NCBI RefSeq assembly: GCF_023100685.1
Contig: NZ_CP090064.1
Span: 496,001-560,000 of the forward strand
Source of the DNA: Proteus vulgaris
GTDB taxonomy: Bacteria; Pseudomonadota; Gammaproteobacteria; Enterobacterales; Enterobacteriaceae
DNA length: 64,000 bases
Direction: 5' to 3'
Numbering within the stretch: position 1 is the first letter of the stretch; the number at the start of each line of letters is the position of its first letter. A program made the position numbers and the translations under genes. Below the pieces are notes generated by a model that was not told the DNA's origin, did no database searches, and worked only from the letters and a program-made list of their open reading frames with translations. Shown piece after piece: positions 56,405 through 64,000 of this stretch.

Positions 56405-59400
56405 ATGAAGCGGCTGCCTAAATACCTGTTAGTTATAACAGTTTTTTGCCTCATCGTTTTTGCCTTGGTGTTAAGCGGGTTTCGCTATTTTCTGCCTCGT
56501 TTAGATGATTATCGCCCTGAAATAGAAACGTATTTAACAAAACAACTTAATACCCCTGTTTCAATAACGAAAATTAATGGGGAATGGCAGAATTTTGGCC
56601 CTGATATTCAAGTCAACGGACTTAATATTAAGAATAAAGATGTAAACGTTAGCGCAGAAAAAGTGACTTTTTCTTTTGATGTGTGGCGTTCATTATTGAC
56701 CCTCCGTCCTCATTTTCGTGAGCTGACTTTTGATCAATTAGATGTCAATTACCAACGGCCTATTTTTACTGGGCAAAGTGGCGATATTACGCTAACTGCA
56801 CCTGATGATATTTCTTCACTTTTTCTTGAACAATTCGATCGCTTTAAGCTAGTCAAAAGCCGTTTTATTTTTCTAACCCCGTCAGGTGATACCAGTACAT
56901 TACATATTCCTGAGTTGATGTGGCTGAATCAAAAAAAACGTCATCGTGCTCAAGGTGAAGTCACCCTTGATACATCGATTAATCACTATGGTGGTTTAAA
57001 AGTTCGCCTCGACCTCTATACCACGAATGAAGGCTTAATTGATAATGGTAAGGTGTTTCTTACTGCTGATGATATTGATATTTCACCTTGGCTTAGCCAG
57101 TGGGTAAAAAATAATAGTGGTTTAGGTGAAGCTAAAGCAAGCTTATCAAACTGGATTGAAATTACTAAAGGCCGTATTACGGGAAGCCAATTACAAATTC
57201 ATCAAGGTGAAATGGATTGGCGTAGTGAAGGTACTTCACATGTATTAAATGTTGAAGATTTAATTTTACGCATGAGAAGACAAGAGAATGGCTGGCTTGC
57301 TGATATTCCTTATACTCGAAAAATTACCATGGATGGTGAAGAGTGGCCTGATGGCTATTTAGCTGTTCTCTATCAACCGAAAGAAAAACAACATGATGAA
57401 GCATGGCGTATTAGAGCTAAAAATATCGAGTTAGATAGGCTGTATTCACTGTTACCATTATTTTCGTTTTTAACTCCTGATTTTGTACGTCAGTGGCAGT
57501 ATCGCCAATTTTCTGGTGTGGTTAATGATTTTGCCTTAGATCTCATGCCTGAACACTTCGAGCAAAGTGCGATTAATCTCTCTTGGGAAAATGTAGGTTG
57601 GAAGCGTTGGCAAGAGATCCCATCAGTGCAACATTTCAGTGGGCAATTAAAAGGGAGCATGCAAAGTGGTGAACTTAACTTTGCCCTAGCTGACAGTGAA
57701 ATAGATACTGGCGAATTATTTAAAGCACCACTGAATATCGAAAAAGGAAAAGGAACACTCTATTGGCAACATTCTGGGGATAATTTATCACTTTGGAGCC
57801 AAGGATTAGATATTCAAGCAACTTCAGCATGGGTTGCAGGAGATTTTCGTTATGAAAAGCAAGGTGAAGATCAGCAACTTTCTATTTTATCTGGCGTAAG
57901 AGTGACTAATGCCGGAGATGCATGGCGTTATCTGCCAGAAGAGTATGTTGGTAAAGAACTTACTCAATATCTTTCAGATGCGATTATTGCGGGTAATATC
58001 GACAATGGAACATTTATCTTCCATGGTGATCCGACAGATTTTCCTTTTGATAATCACAAAGGGTGGTTCCAAGTTTATGCCCCTGTTAAACATGCTACGT
58101 TTAAATTTGATAGTGAATGGCCTGCATTATTCGATCTCGATATTAATCTAGATTTTAAAAATGATGGGTTATGGATGTCATCGTCAGAAGCGAAAGTGGG
58201 TAAAGCAACTGCTACGAACTTAAGTGCGGTGATTGAGAGCTATCGACAAGAAAAGATCTTAATTAATGCAGATATTCAAGCTACGGGTGATGAGCTGAAA
58301 GAGTATTTCTTAGATTCTCAAATGGCGAGTATTGGTCATACACTTGAAGAGCTTAAAGTGGCAGGAAAAATTAATGGCACATTGAAGCTTGATATTCCTT
58401 TTGGCGGCGATGATGTTGTTGCATCTGGCGAGATAAATTTAAAAAATAATGATGTCACATTGAATTTTATGGATACCACGTTAAAGGGTGTTAGCGGGCA
58501 ATTTCGTTACCATAATGACAAACTTGAAAGTGATACATTAACAGCTAATTGGTTTGGTCAGCCACTCGCATTTTCATTTACAAGCCATAATACGGTGGAT
58601 AATTATCAAGTAGATGTAGGGTTAAAAGGCCAATGGGATATTCAAAAAATTCAGGGCTTGCCTAGCGATATTCAGCAAAAATTTAGTGGTGTATTCCCAT
58701 GGAATGGCAACGTTAATGTTAAGATCCCCGAAAAAGGTGATGTCGATTATCAAGTTGATTTAACAGGGAATATCAATACATTAAAAAGTAAATTAACAGT
58801 ACCTGAAACTCTAGATCTAAAAAACTCTTCCCCTATTGTGATTTCAGCAAATGGTAATAGTGAAACCTTGACTGTGAATGCTAACGCTGAAAAACAGTGG
58901 AAACTTAATAGCCAATGGGGATTAGGTAAACAACTTTGTTTATTACAAGGTAACCTTGTTTCTTCTACCCTCAAGTTACCGGAGTTAAGCTCACAACAAC
59001 GTTTAACCATTGCTCTTAAAGAACTAGAAGGAGATAAATGGTTACCGACATTAATTGCCTTTTCATCATTAACACCTTCTGAAAATGCAGTGAGTTTCCC
59101 TGATAATGTGCATATCAGTTTGCCCAATTTAAATTTTGCTGGGCAAAAATGGAATAACCCACAAACTGAAATTATGCGAGTTAGTGATGGTGTAAAATTA
59201 GCATTTTCAGGAAGTGAATTACGAGGTGATGTATTTATTCCTAAAATATCAGCACCTTGGCAAGTAAATATTAATTATCTCTATTTTAATGGTGCATCCA
59301 CTTCTCAAGAAGAAAAACCATTAAAAATGGCCAATATTTATGATCCTAATGCATTGAAGTTTTCAGTGAAAAATATTCCTTCTATTGATTTTGAATGCCG

Positions 59401-60205
59401 GGAGTGTTGGATTAATGGTTTACTCTTAGGGAAAATTGAAGGTTCGTTAAAACAAAATAAAGGTGCTTTATTTTTAACTGGCGGTAAATTGGAAAATAGC
59501 AGTGGTGAGCTTCAGGTTAATGGTGTGTGGTCTGAAGGTCTAGACGGAAATAACACGACGAAATTAATCGGTAAGCTGAAAGCTGACGAAATTGATGAAT
59601 TGGCCGCTTATTTCGGGTATATCGTACCCATTTTACAATCTCCGCTTTCTGCCGATTTTTCATTACAATGGCATGATACACCGTGGAATTTTAATATTGC
59701 GAACTTAAATGGTGATATTAAATCTGTTTTAGGCAAAGGACGCATAGAGAAAGTCGATGTAGGACAAGCGGGTAAATTACTACGACTAGTAAGTTTTGAT
59801 GCACTTTTACGTAAATTGCAGTTTGATTTTAGAGATACTTTCAGTGAGCATTTTGAATATGATTCGATTAAAAGTGAAATTACGATTAATCAAGGTATTA
59901 TGAATGCAGAGAGAGTTCATGTTGATGGTGTTATTGCTGATATTGCGATAAGTGGGAAAGTGGATTTACTTGAACGTCAAATGGATCTACAGGTTGTAGT
60001 CACCCCTGAGATTTCAGCTACAGTCGGTGTTGCCACGGCTTTCGCAATAAACCCAATTGCAGGCGCCGCAGTATTTGCGGCATCAAAGGTTCTGGGGCCA
60101 CTTTGGAGTAAGATTTCAGTTATCCGTTATCATGTGACCGGAACTATGGAACAACCCAAAATTGACGAAGTACTGCGTCAGCTTAAGGAGAATCAGGCGT
60201 TATGA
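56405..60205 (+). CDS. yhdP: AsmA-like envelope protein YhdP
   Basis: 1266 aa, as in E. coli. One N-terminal membrane segment (about 7-29), then a very long beta-rich periplasmic region. In E. coli YhdP, TamB and YdbH form bridges that move phospholipids to the outer membrane. The C-terminal AsmA2-type end reads GQAGKLLRLVSFDALLRKL, then EISATVGVATAFAINPIAGA. AAAGGAG precedes the ATG. It overlaps the amidase gene by 4 bases. Confidence 0.95.
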   Translation: MKRLPKYLLVITVFCLIVFALVLSGFRYFLPRLDDYRPEIETYLTKQLNTPVSITKINGEWQNFGPDIQVNGLNIKNKDVNVSAEKVTFSFDVWRSLLTLRPHFRELTFDQLDVNYQRPIFTGQSGDITLTAPDDISSLFLEQFDRFKLVKSRFIFLTPSGDTSTLHIPELMWLNQKKRHRAQGEVTLDTSINHYGGLKVRLDLYTTNEGLIDNGKVFLTADDIDISPWLSQWVKNNSGLGEAKASLSNWIEITKGRITGSQLQIHQGEMDWRSEGTSHVLNVEDLILRMRRQENGWLADIPYTRKITMDGEEWPDGYLAVLYQPKEKQHDEAWRIRAKNIELDRLYSLLPLFSFLTPDFVRQWQYRQFSGVVNDFALDLMPEHFEQSAINLSWENVGWKRWQEIPSVQHFSGQLKGSMQSGELNFALADSEIDTGELFKAPLNIEKGKGTLYWQHSGDNLSLWSQGLDIQATSAWVAGDFRYEKQGEDQQLSILSGVRVTNAGDAWRYLPEEYVGKELTQYLSDAIIAGNIDNGTFIFHGDPTDFPFDNHKGWFQVYAPVKHATFKFDSEWPALFDLDINLDFKNDGLWMSSSEAKVGKATATNLSAVIESYRQEKILINADIQATGDELKEYFLDSQMASIGHTLEELKVAGKINGTLKLDIPFGGDDVVASGEINLKNNDVTLNFMDTTLKGVSGQFRYHNDKLESDTLTANWFGQPLAFSFTSHNTVDNYQVDVGLKGQWDIQKIQGLPSDIQQKFSGVFPWNGNVNVKIPEKGDVDYQVDLTGNINTLKSKLTVPETLDLKNSSPIVISANGNSETLTVNANAEKQWKLNSQWGLGKQLCLLQGNLVSSTLKLPELSSQQRLTIALKELEGDKWLPTLIAFSSLTPSENAVSFPDNVHISLPNLNFAGQKWNNPQTEIMRVSDGVKLAFSGSELRGDVFIPKISAPWQVNINYLYFNGASTSQEEKPLKMANIYDPNALKFSVKNIPSIDFECRECWINGLLLGKIEGSLKQNKGALFLTGGKLENSSGELQVNGVWSEGLDGNNTTKLIGKLKADEIDELAAYFGYIVPILQSPLSADFSLQWHDTPWNFNIANLNGDIKSVLGKGRIEKVDVGQAGKLLRLVSFDALLRKLQFDFRDTFSEHFEYDSIKSEITINQGIMNAERVHVDGVIADIAISGKVDLLERQMDLQVVVTPEISATVGVATAFAINPIAGAAVFAASKVLGPLWSKISVIRYHVTGTMEQPKIDEVLRQLKENQAL

Positions 60206-61062
60206 AAAAAGTTAATGTCGCACTTTTGCAACTTTGTAGCGGAAAAAATACAAAAAATAATCTGGCGCAAATCGAGCAACAGATTAAGCAATTACCCGAT
60301 TCAGTGAAGCTGGTATTAACACCTGAAAATGCGTTACTTTTTTCGAACTCTAAAGATTATCATAAACACGCTGAAATTCAGGGGGATGGGCCGTTGCAAA
60401 ATGCAATTGCTAAAATGGCTCAGCGTTACAAAGTATGGATCTTAGTCGGTTCTATGCCTTTGATTAGTCGAGACTCCCCAGATCAAATTACCAGCAGTAG
60501 TTTGGTTTTCGATGATGAAGGCGTTATTCGCGCTCGTTATGATAAAATTCATATGTTTGATGTGAGTATTGATGATGAACAGGGCGAATATAATGAATCT
60601 TCTATTTATCAACGTGGTGAGCGCTTAACCGTCGTTGATACTCCCGTTGGGAAATTAGGTTTAACGATCTGTTATGACTTACGCTTCCCTGGTATTTTCC
60701 AAGCATTAAGAGAAAAAGGGGCAGAGATAATCTCTGTACCAGCGGCTTTTACCCGTTTAACAGGGAAAGCGCACTGGGAGCCTTTATTACGTGCTCGTGC
60801 GATTGAGAATCAGTGTATTATCTTAGCGCCAGCACAAGTGGGTACACATGATACGCGCCGGACTTGGGGTCATACCATGGCGATTGATGGCTGGGGAAAA
60901 GTCTTGAAAAAGAATCCTGATGCTGTCAGTGCGCTAACGCTGAATGTTGGTGTCGAAAGTTTACACGGTATGCGTGAACAGATACGGGTCGTGAAACATA
61001 ACCGTTTTCGCCCGAAACTGACCCACTTAATCAAAAAAGTTAAGGATAAAGAAGAATTATGA
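60202..61062 (+). CDS. Nit-type carbon-nitrogen hydrolase
   Basis: 286 aa of the nitrilase superfamily; closest in type to Nit1/Nit2 amidases that hydrolyse deaminated glutathione. The catalytic triad is complete: Glu42 (LTPENALLF), Lys115 (RYDKIHMFD), Cys157 ([10 protein letters not shown]). Coupled by 4-base overlaps to yhdP upstream and tldD downstream, an order found in several other gammaproteobacteria but not in E. coli K-12. Confidence 0.92.
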   Translation: MKKVNVALLQLCSGKNTKNNLAQIEQQIKQLPDSVKLVLTPENALLFSNSKDYHKHAEIQGDGPLQNAIAKMAQRYKVWILVGSMPLISRDSPDQITSSSLVFDDEGVIRARYDKIHMFDVSIDDEQGEYNESSIYQRGERLTVVDTPVGKLGLTICYDLRFPGIFQALREKGAEIISVPAAFTRLTGKAHWEPLLRARAIENQCIILAPAQVGTHDTRRTWGHTMAIDGWGKVLKKNPDAVSALTLNVGVESLHGMREQIRVVKHNRFRPKLTHLIKKVKDKEEL

Positions 61063-62504
61063 GTTTAGCTGTTGTCAGCGAAAGTCTGTTGGAAGCAAAC
61101 AAACTTAGTTTAGATGATTTAGCATCAACACTAGAGCAGCTTGCACAGCGTCAAATTGATTATGGTGATCTTTATTTTCAGTCAAGTTATCACGAGGCTT
61201 GGATCCTCGACGATCAGATTATTAAAGATGGCTCTTACAATATTGATCAAGGTGTTGGCGTTAGAGCAATTTACGGTGAAAAAACCGGTTTTGCTTATGC
61301 CGACCAACTAACGCTTAACGCACTTAACCAAAGTGCGCATGCTGCACGAAGTATTGTTCAGGCCAAAGGTAATGGTCATATCCATACTTTAGGTGCTATT
61401 CAACATTCTCCGCTATACAGCTTAAATGATCCGCTGCAAAGCCTCTCTCGTGAAGAGAAAATTGCACTCTTGCATGAGGTAGATAAAGCTGCTAGAGCTG
61501 AAGACAAACGTGTTAAGCAGGTTAATGCATCATTAACCGGTGTTTATGAGCATGTACTTGTTGCAGCAACCGATGGCACGTTAGCAGCCGATGTACGTCC
61601 TTTAGTTCGCCTTTCTGTCAGCGTGCTGGTGGAAGAAGATGGCAAACGTGAACGTGGTGCAAGTGGCGGCGGTGGTCGTTTTGGTTATGACTACTTTTTA
61701 ATGAAAGTTGATGGTGAAAGCCATGCTGTGACTTACGCGCGTGAAGCGGTGCGGATGGCATTAGTGAATTTATCTGCAATTGCCGCACCGGCTGGAACAA
61801 TGCCTGTAGTACTAGGTGCAGGATGGCCGGGCGTGTTATTACATGAAGCTGTTGGGCATGGTTTAGAAGGTGATTTCAACCGTCGTGAAACCTCTGTATT
61901 TTCAGGTCGTCTTGGTGAAAAAGTGACTTCTGAGCTTTGTACCATAGTTGATGATGGCACAATTGAAGGACGTCGTGGCTCTGTTGCTATTGATGATGAA
62001 GGTGTTCCGGGTCAATACAATGTGTTAATCGAAAACGGTATCTTAAAAGGTTATATGCAAGATAAGATGAACGCTCGTTTAATGGGGGTTGCACCAACAG
62101 GAAATGGTCGCCGTGAGTCTTATGCACACCTTCCAATGCCTCGTATGACCAATACTTACATGCTAGCGGGTAAATCGTCACCAGAAGAGATTATTGCGAG
62201 TGTTGATCGTGGTATTTATGCACCTAATTTTGGTGGCGGTCAGGTTGATATTACATCGGGTAAATTTGTTTTCTCAACTTCTGAAGCTTATTTAATTGAA
62301 AACGGAAAGATAACGAAACCGATTAAAGGTGCCACGCTGATTGGTTCAGGTATTGAAGCTATGCAACAAGTCTCAATGGTGGGCAATGATCTTGCGCTAG
62401 ACAAGGGGGTCGGTGTTTGTGGTAAAGAAGGGCAAAGCCTACCTGTTGGCGTTGGTCAACCAACCTTGAAGCTGGATAAAATCACGGTAGGTGGTACAGC
62501 TTAA
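61059..62504 (+). CDS. tldD: Metalloprotease subunit TldD
   Basis: Catalytic subunit of the TldD/TldE protease, which degrades unfolded peptides, CcdA antitoxin and processes microcin B17 in E. coli. 481 aa, as in E. coli. Zinc motif HEAVGH at 262-267 followed by GLEGDFNRR. Overlaps the amidase gene by 4 bases and is followed by a strong terminator. Confidence 0.97.
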   Translation: MSLAVVSESLLEANKLSLDDLASTLEQLAQRQIDYGDLYFQSSYHEAWILDDQIIKDGSYNIDQGVGVRAIYGEKTGFAYADQLTLNALNQSAHAARSIVQAKGNGHIHTLGAIQHSPLYSLNDPLQSLSREEKIALLHEVDKAARAEDKRVKQVNASLTGVYEHVLVAATDGTLAADVRPLVRLSVSVLVEEDGKRERGASGGGGRFGYDYFLMKVDGESHAVTYAREAVRMALVNLSAIAAPAGTMPVVLGAGWPGVLLHEAVGHGLEGDFNRRETSVFSGRLGEKVTSELCTIVDDGTIEGRRGSVAIDDEGVPGQYNVLIENGILKGYMQDKMNARLMGVAPTGNGRRESYAHLPMPRMTNTYMLAGKSSPEEIIASVDRGIYAPNFGGGQVDITSGKFVFSTSEAYLIENGKITKPIKGATLIGSGIEAMQQVSMVGNDLALDKGVGVCGKEGQSLPVGVGQPTLKLDKITVGGTA

Positions 62505-62535
62505 TTATTGCTATCGTTATTTAAGTGTATTTATT

Positions 62536-62563
62536 AAACTCCATCAATTGATGGAGTTTTTTA
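62536..62563 (+). terminator. tldD terminator
   Basis: A perfect 24-bp palindrome (AAACTCCATCAA and its complement) is followed by a T-run. It lies 31 bases after tldD and ends only about 20 bases before the RNase gene. Confidence 0.92.
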
Positions 62564-62581
62564 TCATGAAGGTGCTAATTT

Positions 62582-63082
62582 ATGGGTAAACGTTTATTAC
62601 CAGTTATTATTGTTATTGCTGTTTTATTTGGTGTTCTTTATAAGGGCTTGCTTCCCGAAAGTGAAACATCAGTATCTTCATCGTCAGTTTCTATTCCAAC
62701 ATCATCTAGCAATAGCACCAATAAGCCGGCACAAATTCCACTGTCTATCGATGAAAAAACGCAAGCTAGCGCAGTGGCTAACTATTTGCAACGTCATCAA
62801 CAACTACCTGATTTTTATCTCACTAAAAAACAAGCAAGAGAAAAAGGCTGGAATGCAAAAGCAGGTAATTTGTGTGAAGTATTACCAGGAAGGGCTATTG
62901 GTGGCGATCGTTTTATGAATCGTGAAAAACAGTTGCCTGAAGAAGCGGGACGCCAGTGGTATGAAGCCGATGTAAATTATCAATGTGGTCATCGAGGTAG
63001 TGATAGATTGCTCTATTCGAATGATGGGCTTATTTATGTCACCACAGATCATTATCGTACAATGACAAAGGTTGCCCCTTAA
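62582..63082 (+). CDS. Membrane-anchored barnase-type ribonuclease
   Basis: 166 aa. Residues 5-24 are a hydrophobic anchor or signal, 25-55 a Ser/Thr-rich linker, and 60-166 a full barnase fold (NYLQRHQQLPDFYLTKKQAR, GRAIGGDRFMNREKQLP, LIYVTTDHYRTMTKV). Barnase active-site residues all have equivalents at matching spacing: Lys82 (K27), Glu128 (E73), Arg138 (R83), Arg142 (R87), His157 (H102). Unlike barnase it has two Cys (98, 135) that could form a disulfide. ATG 62582 has AAGGTG 6 bases upstream. Its stop overlaps the barstar start by one base. Confidence 0.92.
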   Translation: MGKRLLPVIIVIAVLFGVLYKGLLPESETSVSSSSVSIPTSSSNSTNKPAQIPLSIDEKTQASAVANYLQRHQQLPDFYLTKKQAREKGWNAKAGNLCEVLPGRAIGGDRFMNREKQLPEEAGRQWYEADVNYQCGHRGSDRLLYSNDGLIYVTTDHYRTMTKVAP

Positions 63083-63375
63083 TGAAACAGGTTGTTTTTG
63101 ATTTTAAGATGCTGGCAGATAGAGATGCTTTTTATCGGGATTTTGCATTGCAATTTCAGTTAGATGAGCATTTTGGTAATAACTTAGATGCATTATGGGA
63201 TGTATTAATGGGAGAAATTGAATTACCCGTAAAAATCATTTTCAAGCATTTGCCTCATCATTCCAGCGATTTTCAGCCTTTAGTTGAGTTGATGCAAGAA
63301 GCACAAAATACACTTGGTAAAGACGTATTGAGCTTTCATTGTGAGCATAAAATACACAAAAATAATTTAGAGTAA
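63082..63375 (+). CDS. Barstar family ribonuclease inhibitor
   Basis: 97 aa (related to E. coli YhcO). The barnase-binding segment FGNNLDALWDVL (residues 31-42) keeps the key Asp36, Trp39 and Asp40, equivalent to Asp35, Trp38 and Asp39 of barstar. Cytoplasmic. Coupled to the RNase gene by a one-base overlap, so inhibitor is made with enzyme; it would protect the cytoplasm before the RNase is exported. Confidence 0.93.
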   Translation: MKQVVFDFKMLADRDAFYRDFALQFQLDEHFGNNLDALWDVLMGEIELPVKIIFKHLPHHSSDFQPLVELMQEAQNTLGKDVLSFHCEHKIHKNNLE

Positions 63376-63383
63376 AAATATGC

Positions 63384-63426
63384 CCTGAAAATCGCAGTGA
63401 GGCTGAATTGACACTGCGTTTTCAGG
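63384..63426. terminator. Hairpin between barstar and darP genes
   Basis: CCTGAAAATCGCAGTG (63384-63399) pairs with CACTGCGTTTTCAGG (63412-63426) with one bulged base. Likely shared by the two convergent genes; no strong T-run. Confidence 0.65.
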
Positions 63427-63437
63427 ATGATCAGGTT

Positions 63438-63998
63438 TTATGCTGATTCTGATAAATCTTTTAGATATTGAAACAGTAAGCGGAATGATTTTGGAGGCTT
63501 GTTTGCTTCTTTTTCTTTTTTCGCATTACGGATAAGTGTGCGCAATTGCTGGCGATCTGCCATTGGATAAAGAGCGACGACTTCTTCAATCACTTCATTG
63601 CCACCTTCGACAAGGCGAATTCGCAGATCTTCTAATTTATGGAGTACTAAGATCTGTTGGTTGTGGCGGTTTTTTAGTTTATCAAGCGCTTGGCGGATCG
63701 GATCTTCATCCACATTGCGCAGTAATTTTCCGATATATTGAATTTGGCGACGGCGCGCTTCACGCTGTACTTTTTGTGCTAATTGAATAGAGGCTAATAA
63801 TTTCTCATCTAATGGCACACGCTCTAATTCTTGCGCACTTAATTCTACTAATTCAGTACCTAGTTTTTTGAGCGCTTCAGCATCACGTTTAATTTCGCTT
63901 TTGCTGACCCAGATAATTTCTTCCTCTTCTTCCTCTTCTGACGAAGTATCGTCAAATTCAGGATTGAGGTAATGCCACTCTTCAGGCTGCTTTGCCAT
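63438..63998 (-). CDS. darP: Dual-action ribosomal maturation protein DarP (YjgA)
   Basis: Assists late assembly of the 50S subunit, around the peptidyl-transferase centre. 186 aa (E. coli 183). Acidic N-terminus ([13 protein letters not shown]), then [20 protein letters not shown] and the conserved basic region [19 protein letters not shown]. The ATG lies two bases inside the window edge, so its upstream region is not visible. Confidence 0.95.
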   Translation of the reverse strand: MAKQPEEWHYLNPEFDDTSSEEEEEEEIIWVSKSEIKRDAEALKKLGTELVELSAQELERVPLDEKLLASIQLAQKVQREARRRQIQYIGKLLRNVDEDPIRQALDKLKNRHNQQILVLHKLEDLRIRLVEGGNEVIEEVVALYPMADRQQLRTLIRNAKKEKEANKPPKSFRLLFQYLKDLSESA

Positions 63999-64000
63999 AA

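Noticed and set aside
58750..59127. 125-codon minus-strand frame within yhdP
   Set aside because: Shadow frame opposite a conserved coding region; no signals of its own.

Overview
The window is a chromosomal segment from a member of the Enterobacterales, most likely Proteus or a close relative in the Morganellaceae. Gene content and local order follow the E. coli backbone: yhdT-panF-prmA-dusB-fis, aroQ-accB-accC, mreBCD-maf-rng-yhdP-tldD, rsmD-ftsY-ftsE-ftsX-rpoH and yhhQ-tusA-zntA-yhhN-yhhM-yhhL. The DNA is AT-rich, several E. coli neighbours are missing (dcrB, livKHMGF, csrD), and some genes are arranged differently. The genus call is an inference from sequence character and memory, not from a database search. 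I see no rRNA, tRNA, CRISPR array, prophage or insertion sequence.

Layout. 1-552 is a lemA-type gene cut by the window edge. 817-7909 is a glycerol-3-phosphate block: glpQ and glpT on the minus strand, and glpABC divergent from a shared control region with a perfect CRP site. 8090-10398 holds gldA and a DhaM-like protein that has lost every PTS phosphorylation histidine. 10764-16731 is a run of E. coli-like genes (yhhQ, tusA, zntA with a clear ZntR-type promoter, yhhN, yhhM, yhhL, rsmD). 16960-22018 is ftsY (with a strongly expanded repeat), ftsE, ftsX and rpoH. 22113-26326 has a glycerate kinase whose 3' end lies in a repeat element, panM, a divergent MFS pump/MarR pair with a perfect 34-bp palindrome, and loiP. 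26821-31931 is the ugpBAEC operon with ugpQ divergent from it behind separate Pho boxes. 32255-34488 has an orphan carbamate kinase and a CynX-type transporter with its own palindrome.

34736-39132 is the least conserved, accessory-looking part: a membrane protein with a C-terminal globular domain, an acidic unknown, a SUKH (SMI1/KNR4) immunity-like protein, and a two-gene DUF3307/SatD cassette behind two identical palindromic operators. By eye the SatD protein looks like a class III nucleotidyl-cyclase fold joined to a helix-turn-helix. This cassette and the histidine-less DhaM are my best candidates for something undescribed.

39320-43518 is fis-dusB-prmA-panF-yhdT. 43851-47106 is a likely cysteine/thiol amino-acid module (C-S lyase, HAAAP transporter, Lrp/DecR-type regulator). 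47179-50894 is accC-accB-aroQ and acuI. 51583-62504 is a long plus-strand cell-envelope run: mreB, mreC, mreD, maf, rng, yhdP, a Nit-type amidase and tldD. 62582-63375 is a complete membrane-anchored barnase-type RNase with its barstar inhibitor, followed by darP on the minus strand.
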